The notes below the pieces were generated by a model that did not search any database, was not told the origin of the DNA, and was given only the letters and a program-made list of their open reading frames with translations. Made by a program: the position numbers and the translations under genes. DNA of 64,000 nucleotides from Chromatiaceae bacterium (lineage in GTDB: Bacteria > Pseudomonadota > Gammaproteobacteria > Chromatiales > Chromatiaceae): the NCBI GenBank assembly GCA_016714645.1, contig JADKCI010000001.1, positions 186,001 through 250,000 of the forward strand, read 5' to 3'. Positions 36,608 through 46,200 of this stretch are shown piece by piece (the stretch's first letter is position 1; every line of letters begins with the position of its first letter).

Positions 36608-39600
36608 ATGAAAATAACCCGCAGCATATTTTTTATTTGCTACCTCATGTTGTTGGTCCTGTACCGGCCGTCATTGGCTGCCGATATCACCATTGGGCCC
36701 GATGACTTCGGCGGTGATTTTGGCACATCTGCAGAAGTTGAAGTGAGTAACTACGGCTCCGCTACTGAATCCCACTTCTCAAAGCATGGAGCCATGTTAA
36801 CAGGAATTACGACCTTGGGTGATATGACCTTAGAGGTTAATTTCCAGAAAGATGTATCAGAGTCCGATATTGCGGATAAACTACCAAGCGACGCGGAAAT
36901 TTTAGATTACGAGTTTGTTCTTTTTGACGTTTTTCAACAGCCGACTGGTAGTGGGCAAGGTGGAGAGGAGGAAACCTTGACGTTAGATGTGCCGCAGATT
37001 GCCATGACAAAAAGGGGAGAACTTTTCACATATCGCCTCAGTACCGTATTGCGGGTGAATTACCAGATCAATATCGATAACGATGGGGACGGCACTCCTG
37101 ATGAGCCCCAGAGTTATACGACGGGTCTTGAATCCGTGGCGTATTTTTATCTAGATGTCACGCGACCATACCATATTGAACAGGGCTCTGATGGTGACAT
37201 GGTTAGGTTGCGCCTCATTGGCCATAGCATGAATGCCCAAGGCGGGACTGATTCATTCCCCATGGTCGGTGAGCCAGTAGGGGCGTCACTCGCAGCGCTT
37301 TACCGCCAGGTCTGGCCTGACCTCGCCCACACAGGAGACGATGGTGTTGCGGAGTTTCTGATTATCACCGAGCCGGAGGCCTACTCTGCTGACTCAGCAA
37401 GCGAACTCGCTCTCCTGGCTGATGTCAGTGGTGGAACCTTAACATTGGATTTCCTAGGTGAAACTACTGTCGAGGAGGTGCCATTACCGAAATACTTTGC
37501 GACGGTAGTCGAGGTGATGGGCAATGTTTATATCATAGACAAGCTTTCCGGGTCCGAGCGACGCGCAAGAGTTAACGACGGGTTAGCTGTCGGGGATCGG
37601 CTCTACGGAGAAGTAGAGATTAGCCCGTACGGCACAGTATATCCAGCGATTACGATTTCATACAAAAATCAGAACGATCTAAAGGATTTACCGCTCTTAG
37701 ACGGCCTAAACCAACCCCTCACTGTCGAGATAGGCCCTCAAGGCTCAACACCCCTTGGCAAACATGCGAGTCCCTTCGAGATTGGATTGGAACAATTAAA
37801 ATTCGATGCAGCGTATCAACCACAAGAGCTTGCACGCTTCGCGGTAAGTAGGGCGTTAGGAACGCTAACCAAAGCGGTAACCGGAGGCTACGGCTTTTTG
37901 GTCAGTACGTTAGGCGGTAAATTAACTAGATATACCGTAGAACGCGCGTCAGAGAATCAGGTCAAGAACACCCCGGAACAACAGCTAAATTTTTTGCAAG
38001 AGCCACGGTTTATTGGTCCGTCCTTGTTCCTCGCCTCTGCCTTTGTTCCTAGAGCGGGGGTTTCATTATCTCAAGCGGTATTTAGTAACGGTACGATAAA
38101 TTTCGAGAATACTGGGGAATCCATGATGTTGAGCAGCGAGACGGGCGCCAGCCTCTTCTTGCCAGGTGGTGCTTCTACCACCATTGATGTTCTCACAAAT
38201 ACCCCGTCTGGGGCTTCCATGCCACTGCCAGTTAGGAGTGGGAGTCAGGGGGATGAAGTTGCTCTGATACCTTCAAATGGCGGCACTATTGATACCCTTT
38301 CGCCGACAATTATTGCTAAGCATACTACTTTTGGATGGCTGGAACTTATAGACTCAGAGAACGCGACCATGTGGGTCAATAACGTTAATATTAGCAATAG
38401 ATTGAGCGGAGATTTATATCAGCACAGTTATGTGGTTCCACTCGAATCTCCGTTAATCGAGGGCGAGAACAGGGTGGAGGTGCTCTTAAGAACACGAGGT
38501 GGAGGAATCTACCGCCGTCAAGCAACCTTTCTTGCACTTGGTGACCAACCCAGATCGCCTTACGGTCTGCTTACCTTAGCAGGATCTAATACCCTTTCCA
38601 TCCGTTGGAAACCCAATCGAGAGCGGGATTTGGCTGGGTACCGTATCTATCGTTCGGAGACGGGGGGAGATCCATGGAGCTATTTAGGTACCACCACAGA
38701 AACCCTGTGGATGGATCGCACGCCCCCGAACAGTGCCTTTTATCGGGTGACGGCCGTTGACCGGGCCAATCGGGAGAGTGACCCTTCAAATGTAGTCGAG
38801 GCTTCCTTGCGTTCTTCCGAGCCGCCAGCAGCCGCCAAGATTGATGAAATAATTTTTGAAAGTGAACAGGGTCACGCGCTGGTTGGTGTCAGAGAGTTTG
38901 GAGCTCACACGGTTGGCTATGTGATTGAGAGGGCTATTTCCGTGGGCGGCCCATTCACGGTACTTCATCCCACTGGAACAGTCATTGGTCAAACCCGTTT
39001 TGTCGATGAGACAGCACTACCAGGAACGGAATACTATTACCGGGTCACGCCGGTGAATTACAACGTATTACTCTGCGATCCTGCTATTGGTGGTCCCTTT
39101 ACGATCGCAGATGTCCCACCGCCGCCTCCGAGTGGTCTTGCATTTGACATTCAGGAAGATCAAATTGTCATCCGCTGGAATCCCTTGGACTTTCCGGACA
39201 TTAGCGGATATCGGCTCTATCGTTGGACGCAGGTGCTTGGTTGGCGACTACTAAACCCATCCGCATTGCTGACAGAACCCGCCTACGTTGAGGAACCAGA
39301 TGCAGGCAAGAACCTCCGTCTTTACGCCATTGCAGCAGTAGATTCCTTAGGACGAGAGGGTGACGCTAGCCCATCGTTGAGCCTCAGTTTTCAAACATCC
39401 ATCACCCAATCCTTTAGGTTAAGGGTGAAAATGACCGGCAAAGGAACGGTCACCAGCAGCCCAGCAGGTATCGATTGCGGTAGTGATTGTAGCGAGAGTT
39501 ACACTCAAGGAACCAAGGTCACCTTAACGGCCAAGCCTGATACCGGCATGGGATTAGCCGGATGGGCCGGCGCCTGCACCGGGAAGGCCCTGACCTGCAC

Positions 39601-40324
39601 TCTTAGTATGACTGCCGCTAAAACGGTAACCGTTACCTTTGTCCCCCTCACTGTACGCATCGGTGATGTCAGCCTAGGTGAAGGCAATAGTGGCACCAAG
39701 ATGTTCCCCCTTGAGGTCAGCCTCAGTGGGACAAGTACCAGCAAGGTCACCGTCAAATACGCTACCGCCAACAGTAGCGCCACGGCAGGCAGTGACTACA
39801 CGGCGGTACCCACCCCCACCCTGATCACCATCCCGGCAGGCCAGACCACCAAGATGATCAATATCACCGTCAAAGGTGATACGACCAAGGAGGCGAATGA
39901 AACCTTCTTCGTCAACCTCACCAGTCCCATGGGTGTCACCATCTCCGACGCCCAAGGGACAGGCACCATCCTTAACGATGACGGCCCTGTTCTCAAGATC
40001 AATAATGTCAGCAAGGCCGAAGGTAACAGCGGCACCGTCGCCTTTACCTTCACCGTCACCCTGAGTCCAGCCAATACCAACACGGTTACGGTGAAGTACG
40101 CAACGGCCAACGGTACGGCAACCGCGGGCAGTGACTACACCGCCGTTAGCACCCCCACATCAATAGTCTTTACTCCGGGTCGAACAAGCAATACTGTCAG
40201 CATCAACGTCAAGGGAGATGCCACGAAGGAAGCAAACGAGACTTTCTTTGTGAACCTCAAATCACCCAGCGGCGCGACAATTTTTGACGGCCAAGGTAAA
40301 GGAACTATCGTCAACGATGATTAG
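36608..40324 (+). CDS. Large secreted/surface protein with FN3-like and two Calx-beta domains
   Basis: 1238 residues from ATG 36608, with a signal peptide (MKITRSIFFICYLMLLVLYR, cleaved near SLAA). Residues about 30-640 are beta-rich and unassigned. Fibronectin III-like modules are near 648-730 (SIRWKPNRERDLAGYRIYRS) and 838-928 (IVIRWNPLDFPDISGYRLYR). A Cys-containing repeat follows at about 935-1015 (TSSPAGIDCGSDCSESYTQG, then GWAGACTG). Two Calx-beta domains end the protein (about 1015-1126 and 1128-1238), each with EGNSGT, VKYATAN, TAGSDYTAV, EANETFFVNL and a final NDD. Calx-beta domains bind calcium in surface adhesins. The gene is clearly lower in GC than its neighbours and sits among mobile-element remnants, so it was probably acquired. 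Confidence 0.8.
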   Translation: MKITRSIFFICYLMLLVLYRPSLAADITIGPDDFGGDFGTSAEVEVSNYGSATESHFSKHGAMLTGITTLGDMTLEVNFQKDVSESDIADKLPSDAEILDYEFVLFDVFQQPTGSGQGGEEETLTLDVPQIAMTKRGELFTYRLSTVLRVNYQINIDNDGDGTPDEPQSYTTGLESVAYFYLDVTRPYHIEQGSDGDMVRLRLIGHSMNAQGGTDSFPMVGEPVGASLAALYRQVWPDLAHTGDDGVAEFLIITEPEAYSADSASELALLADVSGGTLTLDFLGETTVEEVPLPKYFATVVEVMGNVYIIDKLSGSERRARVNDGLAVGDRLYGEVEISPYGTVYPAITISYKNQNDLKDLPLLDGLNQPLTVEIGPQGSTPLGKHASPFEIGLEQLKFDAAYQPQELARFAVSRALGTLTKAVTGGYGFLVSTLGGKLTRYTVERASENQVKNTPEQQLNFLQEPRFIGPSLFLASAFVPRAGVSLSQAVFSNGTINFENTGESMMLSSETGASLFLPGGASTTIDVLTNTPSGASMPLPVRSGSQGDEVALIPSNGGTIDTLSPTIIAKHTTFGWLELIDSENATMWVNNVNISNRLSGDLYQHSYVVPLESPLIEGENRVEVLLRTRGGGIYRRQATFLALGDQPRSPYGLLTLAGSNTLSIRWKPNRERDLAGYRIYRSETGGDPWSYLGTTTETLWMDRTPPNSAFYRVTAVDRANRESDPSNVVEASLRSSEPPAAAKIDEIIFESEQGHALVGVREFGAHTVGYVIERAISVGGPFTVLHPTGTVIGQTRFVDETALPGTEYYYRVTPVNYNVLLCDPAIGGPFTIADVPPPPPSGLAFDIQEDQIVIRWNPLDFPDISGYRLYRWTQVLGWRLLNPSALLTEPAYVEEPDAGKNLRLYAIAAVDSLGREGDASPSLSLSFQTSITQSFRLRVKMTGKGTVTSSPAGIDCGSDCSESYTQGTKVTLTAKPDTGMGLAGWAGACTGKALTCTLSMTAAKTVTVTFVPLTVRIGDVSLGEGNSGTKMFPLEVSLSGTSTSKVTVKYATANSSATAGSDYTAVPTPTLITIPAGQTTKMINITVKGDTTKEANETFFVNLTSPMGVTISDAQGTGTILNDDGPVLKINNVSKAEGNSGTVAFTFTVTLSPANTNTVTVKYATANGTATAGSDYTAVSTPTSIVFTPGRTSNTVSINVKGDATKEANETFFVNLKSPSGATIFDGQGKGTIVNDD

Positions 40325-40335
40325 GTTGTTCCGTT

Positions 40336-41466
40336 CAGCCCTTTTAAGGTGCTATCAACATATTGTAAGATAAGAAGATCTTTAGCGCTACCCGCGAGGC
40401 CCAAGCCGTGATCGTGACCATGCAGGGCGCGCGAGGGCGCGCGCGCCCCCTTGTTGCCTGGGTATCGGATGAAATACTTGGATGGTAACTGCCTGGCCGC
40501 CAGCGAGCATCGCCTGAAGCCGTTGCGCGCGACGGCCGCCGGCCCCTTGCCGGGCAAATCACGGGTGGTCTTCGATCCACAACTGGCTATGGCGATTGAT
40601 GTCTTTCCCGGTGCGGATGGTCATACCCAAGAACGGGCCTTATTAGACCAAGTCATCCCCACCGTCACCCCTGGCGATGTGTGGGTGGCGGATCGCCATT
40701 TTTGCGTCTCACGCTTGCTGTTCAAGATCCACCGGCAACCGGCGTTTTTTATCATCCGCCAGCATGCCAATCTCGCGACTAACCCCTTGGAGAAAATCAA
40801 GTTTAGTGGCGCGTCGGCGACGGCGATGTGTATGAGCAAACCGTGCAATTGACATCAGCCAGCGGCGAGACGTGGACCCTGCGCCGGGTGACGGTGAAGC
40901 TGAAGGCCAAGACCCGTAACGGCGATACCGCACTCACTCTTTTACCGAATTTGCCGTCAACGGCGGCCGCCGCCATCACGATTACCGCCTTGTATCGGAC
41001 GCGCTGGGGCATCGAAACGGCCTTTCAAAAGCTGGAAAGCTATCTCAACTCGGAAATGAAACGCTGGGTTGCCCGCAGGCGGCGCTGTTTGGTTTTTGGC
41101 ACTCGTCGCGTTCAATCTCTACGCCGTGGTGATGGCGGCGTTACGCGCCGCTCATCCCACGCTGGACATCGATAACACGGTGTCGGCCTACTATCTGGCG
41201 CAGGAAATTGCCACCACGATGACCGGTCTGGAGATCGCGGTGTCCGCAGCGGTGGGCGCCCTTCGCCCAGGCCAGCACGGAGCAGTTGGCGGGTATTTTA
41301 CTCCTGCTGGCGCAACACGTGGATCTGCGTAAACTACGAAAGACCACGCGGGGACCGAAGTCGCCGCCGACACCACGCACCGAGTTCAAAGGTAAACCGC
41401 ACATCTCGACCGCCAGGTTGCTTGCTGCCTCCGGGTCGAATTCAAAATGACACCTTAAAAGGGCTG
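40336..41466 (+). mobile_element. Degenerate IS4-family insertion sequence with 16-bp terminal repeats
   Basis: Perfect inverted repeats CAGCCCTTTTAAGGTG at 40336-40351 and CACCTTAAAAGGGCTG at 41451-41466 bracket about 1.1 kb that encodes broken IS4-type transposase. The element is shorter than usual for the family (about 1.4 kb), in line with loss of the transposase 5' part. No flanking direct repeat is obvious. It lies 11 bases after the stop of the Calx-beta gene and ends in front of a headless frame. Confidence 0.75.
40451..41335 (+). pseudogene. IS4-family transposase, 5'-deleted and frameshifted
   Basis: Three frames in order: YLDGNCLAASEHRLKPLRAT to VWVADRHFCVSRLLFKIHRQ (first frame, with two catalytic Asp), then VTVKLKAKTRNGDTALTLLP and ALYRTRWGIETAFQKLESYL (second frame, with the YREK-like box YRTRWGIETAFQKL holding the Glu), then FLALVAFNLYAVVMAALRAA (third frame). 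Frames change near 40840 and 41075. The N-terminal DNA-binding part is gone. The ORF pieces are all inside the inverted repeats at 40336 and 41466. Not functional. Confidence 0.8.
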
Positions 41467-41787
41467 CTCAATATAGATCGTTGTTTATCTGAACATACAC
41501 ACGAAATCTTCGGTGCCAAAGTAGTTTGCAGTGCTAACCGGAGATTCATACTGCATTGGCAAGGAAGCAACCAAGATCACTGGATATTAGAAGTCTTCTT
41601 TGCCAGAGGCTTCAGAGAGTATTACCCAGGCCTATCGTGTGGCCGCAATACTCTGCGTTCCACTAAAGATATTCGCAGCGTTCGTCTTCACTGGAGCAAT
41701 AGCGGACGAGAAGAATTCGACCGTTGGCTTGTGACAGAGAGGGCGGAGAACCAAAGCAAGGGGGAATGGAGTGAGTACAAGGCCTAA
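41467..41787 (+). pseudogene. Headless unknown gene downstream of the IS4-like element
   Basis: The frame is open from inside the insertion sequence through 41787 and reads NIDRCLSEHTHEIFGAKVVC, then FILHWQGSNQDHWILEVFFA and SVRLHWSNSGREEFDRWLVT. There is no ATG, GTG or TTG in frame near its beginning, so the native start was probably removed when the element inserted. It is lower in GC than the host genes. I do not recognise the family. Confidence 0.5.
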
Positions 41788-41897
41788 CAATCTGTTGCAG
41801 CGCACCCGCGCCACGAGGCGACTTGGTGTTTTCAGGTTTCGTGGGGTGGCGCGGGGCGCTGAACGTGGCCGCTAGGGAACAAAATGAGATCACTTCA

Positions 41898-42145
41898 ATG
41901 CCCGAAATAGCTCGGTTCTACGGGATCATTATCAAGATTTTCTTTAGGATCATCCACCGCCCCATTTTCATGCCGTCTACGGCGAACACATTGCCCTGTT
42001 CAACATTGAGACGCTGGAAATGATCGAAGGTGATCTTCCGGTCAGGGCAAAGAAACTCGTAGTTGAGTGAGCCTCAGCGTACCAGTTCGAACTCAAGAGC
42101 ATGTGGGAGACGCAAGAGTTCAGGAAGTTGCCACCACTCCAGTAG
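41898..42145 (+). pseudogene. DUF4160 protein, frameshift plus premature stop
   Basis: The 5' frame MPEIARFYGIIIKIFF and the second frame DHPPPHFHAVYGEHIALFNI, ETLEMIEGDLPVRAKKLVVE form a DUF4160 protein with the family's PPHFHA.YGE core. One base is missing near 41945. A TGA (42068-42070) then replaces the usual Trp of the LEW motif; in-frame sequence continues as ASAYQFELKSMWETQEFRKL to a TAG at 42143-42145. DUF4160 genes usually pair with DUF2442 genes, as here. Confidence 0.75.
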
Positions 42146-42147
42146 CC

Positions 42148-42396
42148 ATGAACATTCCAAGAATTCAAAGTGCCGCACCAATAGACGGTCACATTCTCAT
42201 CGTAACTTTCACGAACGGTAAGCGTAAGAAATACGATGTCAACCGGCTTACCACCAGGGAATCATTCGCACCACTAAGAATCGAAGCGTTTTTCAAGAAC
42301 GTAACTGTCGAGCCAGGCGGTTACGCGGTCTCGTGGAACGCGGAAATTGATATTAGCGAGTATGAGTTGTGGCAAAACGGGGAAGAAATGCCCTAG
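42148..42396 (+). CDS. DUF2442 protein
   Basis: 82 residues from ATG 42148: MNIPRIQSAAPIDGHILIVT, FTNGKRKKYDVNRLTTRESF, then VEPGGYAVSWNAEIDISEYE. This is the DUF2442 pattern (V.P..DY.L.V.F.NGE.K.YD......F..L.....F..V.VD..G..I.W...ID.....LY). It starts two bases after the stop of the broken DUF4160 gene. The pair is a suspected toxin-antitoxin-like module with unknown biochemistry. Upstream in-frame sequence belongs to the DUF4160 remnant, so the ATG chosen is the natural one. Confidence 0.8.
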   Translation: MNIPRIQSAAPIDGHILIVTFTNGKRKKYDVNRLTTRESFAPLRIEAFFKNVTVEPGGYAVSWNAEIDISEYELWQNGEEMP

Positions 42397-42469
42397 CGCA
42401 TAAGGACAACGCGTGTGAGCGAAGCGAACCACGCGTTGTCCTTGTGGTTGGACAAGCCCGGCGGATTGG

Positions 42470-42922
42470 TACGGAGCCTGTAAGAGGAGATATCTTTTTG
42501 CCGACCATCCCCCGGGAGGCGATCCCGGAGAGGGTGGTGGGAGAGCAACCGGAGCAGGGCTCCATCCGGCCAATGTTGGCTGGAATTGCGTCAAGAACGC
42601 CTGACCTTGGGCTGGGGCGGGAGTACAGCCACAAGGTAAACAGGATCTCCGGGGCCATCGCCGTGCGCCCGCTGCGCCCTGCCACCGCGCGGATGCCGGC
42701 ATAGATCCGGCTCAAGTCCGCCCGCTCGACGTAGTCCCACACCCGCCGTGCCCGGTGCCCTTCGGGCAACAGCGACTCCAGATCGCTCGGGCGTAGCTCA
42801 ACTTGGGTGCGATTGGGCATCAACACCCGTGCCACGCCGAGTGCCGGGACCTTGGCCGGTAGGGTCGCCCCTTCAAAGTCAGGAGCGTCGCCAAACAGGG
42901 TGCCTTGAGGTTCGTCCGCCAT
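42470..42922 (-). pseudogene. IS1182-like transposase, N-terminal fragment
   Basis: The frame from ATG 42922 reads MADEPQGTLFGDAPDFEGAT, then RTQVELRPSDLESLLPEGHR, ARRVWDYVERADLSRIYAGI and APEILFTLWLYS. This is the N-terminal region (DUF772-like) of IS1182-type transposases. After LWLYS the frame breaks; a shifted frame shows LLSHHPLRDRLPGDGRQKD, resembling NYHTLSDFR. The catalytic part is absent. A sequence at about 42989-43010 (minus: GAGGCTGTGAAAAAACCTCT) may be its outer end. Confidence 0.6.
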
Positions 42923-43255
42923 CGCTAGGATCACCATCGTATTTCAGTGGGGCCATGATACCTGGGCTCCACTGCCGACCTCCTCGGCCGAGAGGTTTTT
43001 TCACAGCCTCTCAGGAGTTGTTCGTATCCGACTCCGCAGTTCTGCGGGGCAGGCCCCTGGAAGCGCCGCCGTCGGGGCTAGGGTCGGGGTCCGACCCTGT
43101 CCCGTAAGCTCTTGATGGGCAAGCTTTGTGAGGCTGTTGCATAATGCCCCTTCAAATTTGGGCCGAGGTGCTTTGGGGTGTTCCGGACCCATGGCCATAC
43201 GGCGCCGCCGGGGCGGCAAAGGGCGCCCGGCAGAACTTGGGGGGTGCGGGTTGAC
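42923..43255. other. Stretch without a gene upstream of the hybrid kinase
   Basis: It holds a possible IS1182-type end near 42989-43010 and a short GGCTGTTGCATAATGCC segment near 43130-43150 that resembles other insertion-sequence ends. The last 80 bases lead into the kinase start. No convincing coding frame or promoter was identified. Confidence 0.4.
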
Positions 43256-46200
43256 ATGAATGATCGGTACGCGGCGGAGGACATCTCCGAGCCCAAGTGC
43301 CCGGGGCCCGCTCAGGCCCTGGCCGAGGCCAACCAGCGCCTGGCGGCCCACCTGGACAACTCGCCGCTGGCGGTGGTCGAGTTCGACCGCGAGTTCCGCA
43401 TCACCCGCTGGTCGGAGGCCGCCGTGCGCCTGTTCGGCTGGACCGCCGCCGAGGTGCTGGGTCTGGCCGTTGCCGAACTGCGCTGGGTCCACGACGAAGA
43501 CGTAGAGGGCACCCGCCAGTTGATGGCGGACATGCTTTCTGGCCAACGCCCGCGCAACCGGCATGTCAATCGCAACTACCGCAAAGACGGCAGCATCCTG
43601 CACTGCGAGTGGTACAACTCCGCCATCTACGACGGCCAGGGCCGGCTGTCGTCCATTCTTGCCCAGGCGCTGGACATCACCGAGCGCAAACGGGTGGAGG
43701 AGGCGCTGCGCGACAGCGAGCAGCGGCTGCGCCTGGCCCTGGACGCCGCCTATGCGATTTCCTTCGAGTGGGACATCCAGCGCAACGAGGTGCGCCGCCA
43801 CGTCTCCACCACCCCGGCCCTGGAGGCGACGCCGGAGCAGGCCCCGAGCACCTTCGAGGCGGTGTGCGAGGTGGTCCACCCCCAGGACCGCTGGCGCTTC
43901 GTGGCCGATGTGCAGGAGGCCATCGAGCGCGAGGACGGGCGCTACGAGAGCGAGTTCCGGGTCATAGACCCGGACGGCAAGGTGGTCTGGCTGTTCGAGC
44001 GCGGCCGGGTGGAGCGCGACGACCAGGGCCGCCCCGCGCGGCTGCTGGGCCTGTCCCAGGACGTCACCGCGCACAGGCAGGCCGAGCACGCCCTGTACGC
44101 CAGCGAGCAACGCCTGGCCGGGATCGTCGGCTCGGCCATGGACGCCATCATCGCGGTGGACGCGGAGCAACGTATCCGCGTGTTCAACGCCGCCGCCGAG
44201 GGGATATTCCGGCTCGGCGCCCCGCAGGCCCTGGGCCAGCCCCTGGCGGCGCTGATCCCCGAGCGTTTCCGCGAGGTCCACGCGGGCCATGTGCGGCACT
44301 TCGCCCAGTCCGCCACCACCCCGCGGCGCATGGGTGCCCTGGGGACCCTGGGGACCCTGTGGGGGCTGCGCGCCGACGGAGAGGAATTCCCCTGCGAGGC
44401 GTCCATCTCCCAGATCGAGGTCGCCGGCGATACGGTCTTCACCGTCATCCTGCGCGACATCACGGCGCGTCTGGCCGCCGAGGCCGAGCTGCGCGACGGC
44501 CGGGAGCGCCTGGAGCTGGCCCTGGAGGCGGCCCAGGCCGGGTACTGGGACTGGGACCTGGCCACCGGGCGGGCCTCCTGCGCGGCGGAATGTTATGCCA
44601 TCTGGGGCGTGACGCCGGGCACCGAGGACCTGGCCCAATGGCTGCAGGCGGTCCACCCCGAGGATATCGGTTGGGTGAGTGCCGCCTGGTGGCAGGCCGG
44701 TGCTGCCGGGGGGGACCTCAATCTGGAATACCGCATCGAGCACCCGCAGCGCGGCACCCGATGGCTGGCGGTGCGCGGTCGGGCCCTCCGCGATGAGACC
44801 GGGCGAGCGGTACGCATCAGCGGGCTCAGCCTCGACATCACCGAACGGCGCCAGACCCTGGAGGCCCTGCGCAAGAGCCAGGAGCAACTGCGCGCCCTGA
44901 TCGAGCAGGCCCCGGTGTCTATCGCCATGTTCGATCGGCGCATGGACTACATCGCCGCCAGCCGCCGCTGGGTCGCCGACTACGGCCGCGGCCGGACCGA
45001 TCTGGTGGGCGTGAACCACTACGACATCAACCCCGACCTGCCCGAGGCGTGGAAGCGCGTCCACCGCGAGGCCATGGGGGGGGCCTTCCTCAAGAACGAC
45101 GATGACCTCTGGACCCAGGCCGACGGCAGTCGCCACTGGCTGCGCTGGGCGGTGCAACCCTGGACGGACGAGGCCGGGGCCATCGGCGGCATCATTATGT
45201 CCGGTGAGGACATCACCGACCGCAAACTGGCCGAGGAGGCCCTGCGCGACAGCCAGGCGGACCTCAACCGCGCCCAGGCCGTAGGGCGCATCGGCAGTTG
45301 GCGCCTGGACGTGCGCCGCAACGAGCTGACCTGGTCGGCGGAGAACCATCGCATCTTCGGCATCCCCCAGGGTACGCCCCTGACCTACGAGACCTTCCTC
45401 GCCACCATCCACCCGGACGACCGCGCCTATGTAGACCGCAAGTGGCAGGCCGGCCTGAGTGGGGAGCCCTATGACGTCGAGCACCGCCTGCTCGTCGATG
45501 GGCGGGTGACCTGGGTGCGGGAGCGTGCCGCCCTGGAGTGCGACCCCGACGGCAATCTGCTGGGCGGCTTCGGCACCACCCAGGACATCACCGAGCTCAA
45601 GGCGGCCGAGGAACGGCTGCGCCTGCAACTGAACCTCACCCATGCCATCACCACCTGCGCGGCCGGGGCCATCTTCGTCACCGACGGGGAGGGGCGCACC
45701 ACCTTCGCCAACGTCGAGGTCGAGCGGCTGTTCGGCTTCGCCAGGGACGAGCTGATGGGCCGGGTGCTGCACGACTGCATCCACCACCACCACCCGGACG
45801 GCCGTCCTTACCCCTTCGCGGACTGCCCCAATTGCCGCATCTACGGCCTGGGGGAGACGGTGCGCGACCATGAGGCGGTGTTCTTCCGCAAGGACGGCAC
45901 GCCGGTCACGGTGATGTGCGCCAATTCCGCCCTGGAGGTGGACGGGGAACAGATGGGCGCGGTCATGGTGGCCCACGACATCACCGGGCTCAAGCACTCC
46001 GAGGAGGCCCTGCGCGAGGCCGACAGGCGCAAGGACGAGTTCCTCGCCACCCTGGCCCACGAGTTGCGCAACCCGCTGGCGCCGATCCGCAGCGCGGTGG
46101 AGATCCTCAAGCTCAAGGTCCCGGACGATCCGACCTTGGAGGCGGTCCAGGGCATGATCGACCGGCAGTTGCGCCACCTGGTGCGGCTGGTGGACGACCT

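Noticed and set aside
43125..43150. GGCTGTTGCATAATGCC as an insertion-sequence end
   Set aside because: Resembles IS5-type ends but no partner repeat or transposase nearby; kept only as a note in the gap entry.
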